A DNA stretch of 15,823 bases, taken from assembly GCF_034113885.1 (NCBI RefSeq), contig NZ_JAXEWM010000074.1, positions 1 to 15,823 of the forward strand. Reading direction: 5' to 3'. This document shows, one piece after another, positions 7,454 to 14,848 of this stretch. The stretch is from Intestinibacter sp034113885 (lineage in GTDB: Bacteria > Bacillota > Clostridia > Peptostreptococcales > Peptostreptococcaceae). Numbering within the stretch: position 1 is the first letter of the stretch; every line of letters starts with the position of its first letter. Under the pieces are notes generated by a model. The model did not search any database. It saw only the letters and a list, made by a program, of their open reading frames with translations, and was not told where the DNA came from. The position numbers and the translations under genes were made by a program.

Positions 7454-9360
7454 TTTTTCACCTCCAAATCATAAGCCTTTAGCATTATATAGTATTGATT
7501 TTTCAAGGTTCTTTTTGATTTTTTTACAATTTGCTTTATAGTTAATTTAGCCTCTTTTGTTATATCTTCTAACTTCTTCATTTTATAACCTTCATCTAGC
7601 CAATCTTTACTAAATTGTAAATGATTTACTACATTTAAAATCTCTACTAAAAATAAAAATGTCTCTACTTCACTTGAATTTTTATCCTTATAATCGTCTA
7701 AGAACATTTTTATCAGATTCTTAATGCCTATTGGTGCAGAGATATAATTGTCAAATGCCAATTCACTATAGTACGGAAGCTCTAGTCCTTGTTTTAAAGA
7801 CGACAGTGCTTTATAAAAATAGTGTAAATTTTGTTTAAAATATATTGTAGTTTCTTTTATTTGATCTTGTTTTTCATTTTTAACTAAAGCTTTTACTCTC
7901 TTGAGTTCCGACATGCTCTTGTATTTTCCTGCTAAATAATCGATAATATCTTCAACTGTAATATTAAAATCTAATTTTAAATCCTCTGTAATTATATCTT
8001 CTTTATTTGAAATCGATATTGGAACATAAAAAATAAAATCATCACATTCTACTTTTAAGTCCTGAGATCTTTTTAATTTGAATTTGTCTACTATTTTTTC
8101 ATTTATTTTTGAATCTAGAGATAATAATACTTTATCGTTGTAATATATTTTACAAGGTAAAACCATATTTTTCTCATCAAAGTAAATTTTTAAATTTTGA
8201 TTATCATATTCAGCTTTGTCGATAAAACAAATAGATTTTTTTACTATTTTTTCATTATCTATAAATTCCAACGCGTCTATACCTACTCTCCTACAATTAG
8301 GTATTATTAATTCTTCGGTAGTATAATTAATTACACCTACCTCCATATTTTTCAAATTCGCCTTATTGGATCTCATTGCATTATTTGTAAAATTTATAGA
8401 GCCAGTCATATATAAATTATACCCATTGTCAAATTTTGCATAAATCAACTTGGCATGTAAGTTTCTGGTGATAGGCTCTTCATCCTCCCTTTCCCACTCT
8501 CTAGGAACCACTAAAAAACTCACATTTTTTTCTTTACTTACTTCATCGAATATGTTTACTGGAGCATTCACTATATATTTGTCACCCTGTTCATTCGCTG
8601 GAAAACATATATTTATTTTTGTATTTTTATAAATACTTTTTATTCTTTTAATAAAACTACCGATTAAACTTTTTTCTATTTCTTCCCTATCATTTTCAAA
8701 AAATGGAGACATAATTGTAACGGATCTGCAATTACCGCTACAATTTTTTAACTCATCCATTACTCTATCTAAAACAAACTTTTCTTCACAAGTAGATATT
8801 AATTTTGGATACGATGTTTTAAACTTACACTTATCTAAGTATTTCTGTATTTCGCATAACGCAGCCATATTTTCTAATTCATATCTATCCTTTACAAAAT
8901 CAAGTATACTTTTTAAATCATATGAAATAGAATTCACTTTATCTAAATATATATCCTCATGCCAAATAAGCTCTGCATTATAACAAAGCCCTGGTTTAGT
9001 GATATTTGACGATGATATTATAACTCTCAGAAAATCCTTAAATAAAATCATATAGCATTTAGGATGAAAAGTATCCTGTTTTACAACGATGTGATCATAT
9101 AAAAAAGTTCTACCTCCGTTATATTGAGCGGCATCTGAAATTACGCCTACAGGAATCTCCTTTAACTTCAATGCTATTTGATTCCTAAATCTGAGTTCTT
9201 GTTCTATAGGATTGTCTACTACATTTAGAAAAGCAGGAAGTATATGGTGTTCAAATAATTCGGCATCAAAACCATATGTCATAAATAATGCTGCTACAGC
9301 TACATTATCTCCTCCATCTACTAACTCAAAAAAATCTGTATATTTTATATTTCTGTTCAT
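7447..9360 (-). CDS. Tandem PLD-motif protein, probable nuclease, second gene of the operon
   Basis: A 637-residue protein with two phospholipase-D-superfamily half-sites, the arrangement used by PLD-type nucleases such as NgoFVII-like restriction enzymes and DISARM DrmC. Half-site 1: His99-x-Lys101, then SSSN at 116-119 and Glu130. Half-site 2: His302-x-Lys304, then GSIN at 320-323 and Glu340. Site 2 is canonical; site 1 has SSSN instead of GSxN. The two together could form one active site, as in other PLD enzymes. The region from about 350 to 470 is beta-rich, and 470-637 is helical, lysine-rich and of unknown role (perhaps DNA or partner binding). No signal peptide is seen, so a cytoplasmic nuclease is likelier than a lipase. 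Its ATG overlaps the stop of the upstream gene (ATGA, 4 bases), and its end overlaps the helicase start. Substrate (DNA or RNA) is not evident from the sequence. Confidence 0.82.
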   Translation of the reverse strand: MNRNIKYTDFFELVDGGDNVAVAALFMTYGFDAELFEHHILPAFLNVVDNPIEQELRFRNQIALKLKEIPVGVISDAAQYNGGRTFLYDHIVVKQDTFHPKCYMILFKDFLRVIISSSNITKPGLCYNAELIWHEDIYLDKVNSISYDLKSILDFVKDRYELENMAALCEIQKYLDKCKFKTSYPKLISTCEEKFVLDRVMDELKNCSGNCRSVTIMSPFFENDREEIEKSLIGSFIKRIKSIYKNTKINICFPANEQGDKYIVNAPVNIFDEVSKEKNVSFLVVPREWEREDEEPITRNLHAKLIYAKFDNGYNLYMTGSINFTNNAMRSNKANLKNMEVGVINYTTEELIIPNCRRVGIDALEFIDNEKIVKKSICFIDKAEYDNQNLKIYFDEKNMVLPCKIYYNDKVLLSLDSKINEKIVDKFKLKRSQDLKVECDDFIFYVPISISNKEDIITEDLKLDFNITVEDIIDYLAGKYKSMSELKRVKALVKNEKQDQIKETTIYFKQNLHYFYKALSSLKQGLELPYYSELAFDNYISAPIGIKNLIKMFLDDYKDKNSSEVETFLFLVEILNVVNHLQFSKDWLDEGYKMKKLEDITKEAKLTIKQIVKKSKRTLKNQYYIMLKAYDLEVKKW

Positions 9361-10661
9361 TTACCTTTCCACCCCGTATCTTCTATTAAAGACATAATAT
9401 TTGACAATTTATATCCGTGTAAATAAGGTAGCTTCTCTGTTTTTTTAGGATAATTATACCCCGCTGTAACAATTAAATTATCCTTATCCATCATAATCCA
9501 TGAACTTGTATTTCTCTTTTTCATAATTTGATTATGGTATTTAACTAATTCAAATATTATTTCTTTGTAATCATCTCTTTTTAAAAGGCAATTTTCTATA
9601 AATTGTCTAAAAAATATACCGTGATAGCTTTTACTTATCTCACAATAATATTTTTTTGTGATAAGTTCATTTATCAATTGCTCTTCAAAAATATAATCTA
9701 GTTCATCTTTGCAAATTTTTGCACATTGTTCTAGAGATATATTTCCAAATTGAGTCTCTGATTCTCTTATAATAAAACACCATATCCTATTAAAAGATAT
9801 CGCCAGACGTTCAAAAGCTAAAACAGTTTTATATCCCTCAATTATATCCATCTTAATTAGATCCTTTTCCTCTAATTTACTTATATCCTCTATAGTTTTT
9901 AGTTTATCTTCACTTTTATAATTTTTCATTATATAATCAATTGATACAACATTTTTAGGATTATCAAGTATATACTGTCCCAAAAGCTCTCTTTCTTCTT
10001 TGTGATAATTAGAATCATTTAATTTAAATCCATCTAAACAAGTGTGTCCTCCAAAAGATGTCAAGCTACCTTTTCCCTTTTTCTCAACTAGTTTTTTGCT
10101 TTTGATGGCTTCTAATACCAGTTTATCGTAATAAGAATCTACAAAGCTTCTAGCCAATTTCTGTCCTTTATGTGTCAAATTCAACGACTCATCTACAAGT
10201 TCAAGAGATTCCATACTAGTTCTATAGGCACCAAGCCCTCCTAATTCTAATTGTCTAGATAAAAATTTAAACTCATTTCCTATGCTTTTTAAATCTTGAT
10301 GATAAGCCTTGAGTGCACCTCTCTTACCTCTAAAATCATACTCTTGTCCATCTCTCTCAGCCAACTTTCCATCGTAGTATTCAACAATTGCCCTTGCCCA
10401 ATACTTTTCATAAATTTTAAAAGTATCAAGTAAATCCTTTTGGTAGTAAGGTTTACCTTGCTGTTCTAGATATTTTTTTGAAATATATATTCCATAACAC
10501 ACCATGCTGTAATATCTAGCCCTTGATGTTCTCGTCGTAAAGCTTGGTAATATGACATTGCCTAATAATTGAGCAAAATAGTCGAAAGCTAGAGGATCAA
10601 TTATACTTATCTCATCCTCCAATGGAGCGTATTTTGTCCATGATAAATTAAATTTTCCCAT
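9357..10661 (-). CDS. DUF6361-like protein of unknown function, first gene of the operon
   Basis: A 434-residue cytoplasmic protein that I do not recognise functionally. The N-terminal region LGNVILPSFTTRTSRARYYSM (about 33-53) resembles the 'FPGTSTIQTRARYFLFVPW' signature of DUF6361 proteins, so a DUF6361 relationship is proposed from memory and should be treated as tentative. Other visible features are the charged FRGKRGALKAYHQDLKSIGNEFKFLSR stretch around 103-129, GGLGAYRTSMESL around 131-143, and a helical C-terminal half ending in WIMMDKDN and LPYLHGYKLS. No Walker, nuclease or methyltransferase motif is seen. Gene order puts it first in an overlapping trio with a PLD nuclease and a SNF2 helicase. 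A recognition or regulatory subunit is plausible but unproven. The ATG has a weak G-rich ribosome site (GGGGG, about nine bases upstream). There is a -10-like TATTAT or TATAAT just upstream but no convincing -35. Confidence 0.7.
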   Translation of the reverse strand: MGKFNLSWTKYAPLEDEISIIDPLAFDYFAQLLGNVILPSFTTRTSRARYYSMVCYGIYISKKYLEQQGKPYYQKDLLDTFKIYEKYWARAIVEYYDGKLAERDGQEYDFRGKRGALKAYHQDLKSIGNEFKFLSRQLELGGLGAYRTSMESLELVDESLNLTHKGQKLARSFVDSYYDKLVLEAIKSKKLVEKKGKGSLTSFGGHTCLDGFKLNDSNYHKEERELLGQYILDNPKNVVSIDYIMKNYKSEDKLKTIEDISKLEEKDLIKMDIIEGYKTVLAFERLAISFNRIWCFIIRESETQFGNISLEQCAKICKDELDYIFEEQLINELITKKYYCEISKSYHGIFFRQFIENCLLKRDDYKEIIFELVKYHNQIMKKRNTSSWIMMDKDNLIVTAGYNYPKKTEKLPYLHGYKLSNIMSLIEDTGWKGK

Positions 10662-10717
10662 TTTCTTAAACCCCCGTCATCTGTATAATACGCAAATTTT
10701 CTATTATAATTTTATAC

Positions 10718-10750
10718 AAAAAAACAGAGCAGTACAATACATACTACTCT
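10718..10750 (-). terminator. Terminator of the DUF6398-like gene
   Basis: Read on the minus strand, an AGAGTAGTA / TACTGCTCT stem (10750-10742 and 10734-10726, one G-T pair) with a seven-base loop is followed by G and seven T. It lies 21 bases after the stop of the 400-aa gene and isolates it from the helicase operon. A near-identical hairpin occurs at 14477-14507. Confidence 0.85.
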
Positions 10751-10771
10751 ATTAGGATCTTTCTAAAATAT

Positions 10772-11974
10772 TTATATATTTTTCATTTCTTCAAATGCTT
10801 GCTTAATCAAAACCTTAAGCTCCTTTTTAGTAAAAAGTAAATCTATATCATTCTTTTTCGCATATAAATAATACTCATCTATAAGCCAAAATAAAGCTCC
10901 TTCTGTCTCTATCCAAACTAATGAAGCACATTCTAAATAAAATCTAGCCTCCTCTTCACTTCCAAATGAGTACATTTCAGGCAGCGGAGAGTTGATATCT
11001 CCCATCCCAAGTAAATAATCAGGTATGTATTCATTTGCATCAAAAGCCTTCTTTAAAAAAGCTTTTGCATTCAATTCATTTTTATTTTTATAATAATATA
11101 ATGCCTTGTTGTAAAGCATAGATGCACAATCGTCACCTTCATATGACTTTATCAAATTTTCAATTTGATCTTTCTTATCTAGTAAAATTAACAACGGAAA
11201 TATTTTGTATCTTATTCCTTGGTTGTCATTTTTATTTAATCTCAAAATGTCGTTGTATAATTCTACTGAAGATTCATAATCATCCTTCAAATAGTACAAA
11301 TCTGCCAATTCTGCCTTTATCAAAAGATACGGTCTCGCATCTAGCTCAAGCCACAGCTGTCCTTCTAGCTGCTTGAATAGACGGTCTGGTATTTTTTTCT
11401 TGGCATGCATAAGCGCTAACTTCATGTTCTCCATAGCTTCATCTATATCATAGCAGTCAAATGCCTTGTCCATATAGACCTCGTACTCTTCTTTTTTTGT
11501 CGCTATTGTATGATTTAGCATATCAGCCATCTCTTGTAAAACCTCATCCATTTCATAGCCATCTTCGTCATCGTCATCATCAAAATCAAAGCAAAAATCA
11601 TAATCGTCTTCTTCATATGTGATATCTGCTACGAATTTCGCATTTTTAGGAAGTACCTCTCTTATCTTAGAGGCTCTAGACTTCATAGTTGCTACACTTA
11701 CTTGGGCTATTTTTGCCATATCTGTCTTTGAAATATATTCCTTTGATTCTATCCAATTAGTTTGGTTAAAAAGTCCGCTGTCTTCTCCTACTATATACAA
11801 AAGCCCAGCTACCCATCCTTCTATTTTTCCCTTATCCATAGAAAAATCTTTGTTCTTTTTTAATTTATCTATTAATTTTTTCGTCGTCTTGTAGTAATCT
11901 TCATTAAAGCACTCATCGCAATGAGTTTTTACCATGTCGGTAATTTGTTTTATTTTATCTTTATCTGTAGCCAT
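10772..11974 (-). CDS. DUF6398-like N-terminal domain with TPR-type repeats, function unknown
   Basis: A 400-residue soluble protein. Residues 1-110 look like a DUF6398 domain: two helices with CDECFNEDYYKTTKKLIDKL, the GKIEGWVAGLLYIVG core at 49-63, then a helix-turn-helix-like ISKTDMAKIAQVSVATMKSRASKI at 81-104. Residues 121-144 are a very acidic low-complexity stretch with five consecutive Asp (132-136). From about 165 the chain forms helical hairpins of TPR type, such as RPYLLIKAELADLYYLKDDYESSVELYNDILRLN and ASMLYNKALYYYKNKNELNAKAFLKKAF. The ATG follows AAAAGGATGA. It has its own promoter (12022-12050) and terminator (10718-10750), so it is a single-gene unit between two nuclease-helicase units. 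A DNA-binding or adaptor role is conceivable from the HTH-like segment plus TPRs. It could equally be a host gene unrelated to defence. Confidence 0.78.
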   Translation of the reverse strand: MATDKDKIKQITDMVKTHCDECFNEDYYKTTKKLIDKLKKNKDFSMDKGKIEGWVAGLLYIVGEDSGLFNQTNWIESKEYISKTDMAKIAQVSVATMKSRASKIREVLPKNAKFVADITYEEDDYDFCFDFDDDDDEDGYEMDEVLQEMADMLNHTIATKKEEYEVYMDKAFDCYDIDEAMENMKLALMHAKKKIPDRLFKQLEGQLWLELDARPYLLIKAELADLYYLKDDYESSVELYNDILRLNKNDNQGIRYKIFPLLILLDKKDQIENLIKSYEGDDCASMLYNKALYYYKNKNELNAKAFLKKAFDANEYIPDYLLGMGDINSPLPEMYSFGSEEEARFYLECASLVWIETEGALFWLIDEYYLYAKKNDIDLLFTKKELKVLIKQAFEEMKNI

Positions 11975-12021
11975 TATTATTCATCCTTTTAATCTCTAGT
12001 TTAATAGTATTGTATAGTTTT

Positions 12022-12050
12022 ATTATAGACAAATTTTTTTGATTATTCAA
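12022..12050 (-). promoter_or_regulatory. Sigma-A-like promoter of the DUF6398-like gene
   Basis: On the minus strand TTGAAT (12050-12045) and a perfect TATAAT (12027-12022) are spaced by 17 bases, 47 bases before the ATG at 11974. It lies in the 128-base gap after the NERD-helicase stop, where I find no clear terminator, so some read-through from the upstream gene is also possible. Confidence 0.82.
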
Positions 12051-12102
12051 TTTTTGGCATATAATATTTTCTAGCATTCTCAAATCTAAGCATATCGAAT
12101 TA

Positions 12103-14253
12103 TTAACTTAAATCATTAGTTTCTTTCTTAGGTTTAGTAAATTTAAATCTAAATTCTCCATTGCTTTTAATTGCTTCTATTATTTCATCATATAAACTAT
12201 AATCTCCTACACCCATTAATTTTACCCAGCATTTTGCTCTAGTCATAGCAGTAAATAATTTATTTCTATATTTGACTGAATCTTCATTTACAGCAATCTC
12301 TTCTAATCCCACAACATATACCATTGGTGCTTCATTTCCTTTTGCTCTTGGAACTTGAGATAAAGTAACTGCACCATCATACCAAAATTGATCAGGCTTT
12401 TCATCTCTCCAATCACAATTGTATTCATTACTTTTTGATTTTGAAGGAATATAAAAATCTATATTTAAATTATTTAAATAATTTCCTATTTCTTGCTCAA
12501 ATATTTTGCCATTCCTATTTTCTTTTAAATTTATAATTAGTATATCTCTAGAAGGATTTAAACCTTCTTTTTCTATATCTTTTTTTATATCGTTAGCTAA
12601 AGCTTTTATCATATGAAATTCACTATTATATAATTCTAATTTAACAGTATCTCCTTTAAAATACTTTTGTATTGGATTTGGTGAATTTTCAATAGATCTC
12701 TTTATTACAATTTCATTACCTATCTTTCTAAAATCACCTTGTTTTATCTCATATCCTATATTTTCCCAATCTTCTTTAGTTGTATATCCACTTACAAGTC
12801 CTTCTTCTCTAAAAATACCCATTCCAACCGCATGTGCAGTTGTCAAAATTTGGTATGGCGTTCTATAACATTTTTTCATAACTTCAGATTTATTAACTCC
12901 ACCTTTATATTTTCCTTTAACCAAATTACTATCTCCAAAAATTTCTTTACTAGATGGAATTTTTTTATCATTTAAACTTTGTAATTCATCATAAGCCCAA
13001 ATTAATCTTCTAATTTTACTTTCTTCTCCTTCAACAACTTTCAATGATTGATAAGCCATATAATAAAAAGACTGCTTACCTTCATACTTATATTCATCAT
13101 CTCCAATTAAATCTTGTCCTTCATCGATTAAAATAACATCGTATATTCTCTCTAAATTACCTTTACTTTCTTCTAATAATTTTTTAGAAATATAATTTAT
13201 TCTATTATTATAATCTAAATAACCTACTTCTGATTTTACATCCCTCGGATTTCTAAAAATACAATTATTCCTATTTGCAATTTCTCTATAAAATCCATTT
13301 CGATTTTTTCTTCCCCATGCATGTAGAACCTCTAAATTTCCACCTTCATCATATGAAACTTCTCCATTACTAAAAGCTTTCAAATATCTGTCTATCATAT
13401 TTATAATATTGTCATATAAACTTTGAGTAAAAAATACTACAGCTATTTTCCATTCAGGATATCTCAAATGCATAATCGCCGCTTTTTGACATAAAAGAAC
13501 ACTTTTTCCAGAACCAGCAATGCCCCTTATTCTTTGTGGTCCCGGTACTATTGATTTAGCTATAACTTCCTGTTGTATATCTAATTCATGCAATTTATTT
13601 GTAACTAAACCATAAATTTTACCCTTTGTTTCATTACTAAATTCATCTTCTATTTTATCTGCATATATATTTTCATTAGCTAATATTGAAGTTGCTATTT
13701 TAAAAGTATTATCATTAAATAGTGCTCCTGTAATAAAAGGTTGTTGAGATAATATTTTTTTAATCAATGCTGCTCTTGCTAAATCATCTCTAAATATCAA
13801 ATATGCCTCATCTATAATTTTTTCAAAATTTCTTTCATTCCATTCATTTTTGCTTATTCTAGGCAATGCAACAAAATATTTTGCATTATATTTCTTTCTT
13901 AAATTTCTATCAATATCAAATTTTGATTTAATTGCATATAAATAATCTTCTGCTTGTCCTATGGGATTATATATTCCTTTATACTCACCTTTTATTTGCC
14001 AACTATTTGGATATAAATTTTCTATATCGTCAATTTCATAACCTTTTACCTCTATTATTATTAAACCAATTTCTTTATCTAATATTAAAATATCTGGTTC
14101 TTTTCTTCTTTGTCCTGTATTAAAAAATAATGGATATCTAGAATATCCAAGAACTTCTCTTCTACTAAATGCTTCTTTTATCTTTATCCATACAATTTCT
14201 TCATATTTTCCGCCATTTCTTTTAAAATTATCTCCCTGTATAAAATTAGCCAT
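12103..14253 (-). CDS. NERD-domain nuclease fused to a UvrD-like SF1 helicase
   Basis: A 716-residue nuclease-helicase fusion. Residues about 10-125 form a NERD (nuclease-related, PD-(D/E)XK-like) domain: Glu18/19 in KYEEIVW, Asp54 in EPDILIL, and Glu68-x-Lys70 in IIIEVKGY give the expected catalytic set. The superfamily 1 helicase follows: Walker A GIAGSGKS at 244-251, Walker B DEGQD at 377-381 (the UvrD-type DExxQ form), motif V region with KGNEAPMVYV from Lys638, and FTAMTRAK (motif VI) at 667-674. All key residues are present. The ATG is set by GAGGTG seven bases upstream. Stand-alone NERD or PD-(D/E)XK plus SF1 helicase genes are frequent in defence islands, and the neighbouring PLD-SNF2 operon supports that role here. 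A DNA-repair role is the main alternative. No partner gene overlaps it. Confidence 0.88.
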   Translation of the reverse strand: MANFIQGDNFKRNGGKYEEIVWIKIKEAFSRREVLGYSRYPLFFNTGQRRKEPDILILDKEIGLIIIEVKGYEIDDIENLYPNSWQIKGEYKGIYNPIGQAEDYLYAIKSKFDIDRNLRKKYNAKYFVALPRISKNEWNERNFEKIIDEAYLIFRDDLARAALIKKILSQQPFITGALFNDNTFKIATSILANENIYADKIEDEFSNETKGKIYGLVTNKLHELDIQQEVIAKSIVPGPQRIRGIAGSGKSVLLCQKAAIMHLRYPEWKIAVVFFTQSLYDNIINMIDRYLKAFSNGEVSYDEGGNLEVLHAWGRKNRNGFYREIANRNNCIFRNPRDVKSEVGYLDYNNRINYISKKLLEESKGNLERIYDVILIDEGQDLIGDDEYKYEGKQSFYYMAYQSLKVVEGEESKIRRLIWAYDELQSLNDKKIPSSKEIFGDSNLVKGKYKGGVNKSEVMKKCYRTPYQILTTAHAVGMGIFREEGLVSGYTTKEDWENIGYEIKQGDFRKIGNEIVIKRSIENSPNPIQKYFKGDTVKLELYNSEFHMIKALANDIKKDIEKEGLNPSRDILIINLKENRNGKIFEQEIGNYLNNLNIDFYIPSKSKSNEYNCDWRDEKPDQFWYDGAVTLSQVPRAKGNEAPMVYVVGLEEIAVNEDSVKYRNKLFTAMTRAKCWVKLMGVGDYSLYDEIIEAIKSNGEFRFKFTKPKKETNDLS

Positions 14254-14465
14254 TTATCTCCACCTCTTTATACGACAATTATTTCCATTTTACATAATAT
14301 GATAAATTTCTATTTTATAATGCAAATATCCTCCTTACTTATTATTTTTTATTTTTTTTAATATAAAATTTATAATTTAAAGTAAGAATCAAAATAATTT
14401 TTAATTGATGAAATTTATTTAGTTTACTTATTAACAATATTTTTATAGTTTTGATAAATTTGACT

Positions 14466-14697
14466 TTAAACTATATAAAAAATAGAGCAGTACAACAATA
14501 CTACTCTTAATCTCTCTCTAACCACCTCAAATATCTCTTTCTCAAGCTCATCTACCTGACCAACATCTATCGGCAAAAATAATTTCTAAGGGTAAGAGAA
14601 TTTAGCTTGTTGCTTTGAATTCCCATCTTTAATATGCCCTTAAATTTTAGCTCTTCAAAGTAGCCTTTAATATTGTCCGTTCTACTATTTTTTGCAT
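14466..14697 (-). pseudogene. Frameshifted remnant of a small gene, family not recognised
   Basis: On the minus strand AAGGAG stands nine bases before ATG (14697), but the frame stops after 16 codons. Protein-like sequence continues in a second frame (from 14677; begins DNIKGYFEELKFKGILKMGI, stop at 14569-14567) and then in a third (from 14582, containing LPIDVGQVDELEKEIFEVV). That last frame runs through the terminator hairpin to a TAA at 14466, so the original end was probably earlier. The three pieces join smoothly if one base was lost or gained at about 14677 and again at about 14585. That pattern is typical of a decayed gene of about 70-75 codons. I do not recognise the family. The alternative is chance open frames in non-coding DNA, but the amphipathic, charged composition argues against that. 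Confidence 0.5.
14477..14507 (-). terminator. Terminator hairpin, near-copy of the one at 10718-10750
   Basis: On the minus strand AGAGTAGTA (14507-14499) pairs with TACTGCTCT (14492-14484) across a six-base loop, followed by A then six T. The stem sequence is identical in both arms to that at 10718-10750; only the loop differs by one base in length. It would end the transcript of the decayed gene just upstream. Confidence 0.75.
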
Positions 14698-14790
14698 AAT
14701 TTACTCCTTATTATTATCCCTCTTTGTTTTATATATATAAATTATAATATATAATTGTACACATTAAACACTATGTTTTACAAATAAATA

Positions 14791-14833
14791 AAAAACTGTA
14801 TTTAATACTTAAAAAGTACTATCTACAGTTTTT
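14791..14833 (-). terminator. Terminator of the ABC importer unit
   Basis: AAAAACTGTA (14791-14800) pairs with TACAGTTTTT (14824-14833), and a nested TACTT/AAGTA stem forms the top. On the minus strand the hairpin begins 15 bases after the ATPase stop and is followed by a T-rich run. Confidence 0.82.
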
Positions 14834-14848
14834 ATTTTATGTATTTAA

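Larger units (their letters stand above)
14254..14848. other. 595-base intergenic region with gene remnant and terminators
   Basis: No intact gene is visible. From left to right: the NERD-helicase leader (14254-14345), which contains an orphan AAGGAGGAT ribosome site on the minus strand (about 14327-14336) followed only by an 11-codon TTG reading frame; a featureless A/T tract (14340-14465); a terminator hairpin (14477-14507); a frameshifted small-gene remnant with an intact ribosome site and ATG (to 14697); an AT-only tract (14725-14760); and the ABC-unit terminator (14791-14833). Confidence 0.7.

Noticed and set aside
4610..10661. Reading the trio as a restriction-modification system
   Set aside because: No methyltransferase motif (DPPY/NPPY or PCQ type) is present in any of the three proteins or elsewhere in the window.
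4610..10661. Naming the trio as DISARM, Mokosh or Azaca
   Set aside because: Helicase and PLD components match the general theme, but there is no DUF1998 gene, and I cannot verify subunit homology without HMM searches. A name would be a guess.
10662..10717. Promoter of the DUF6361-PLD-helicase operon
   Set aside because: TATTAT and TATAAT hexamers are present, but neither has a plausible -35 at 16-18 bases. The AT content makes the hexamers uninformative, so no feature is called.
11540..11612. Acidic codon repeat in the DUF6398-like gene as a tandem DNA repeat
   Set aside because: The Asp/Glu codons (GAT, GAC, GAA) create local repetitiveness at DNA level, but this is explained by the acidic protein stretch and there is no regular repeat unit.
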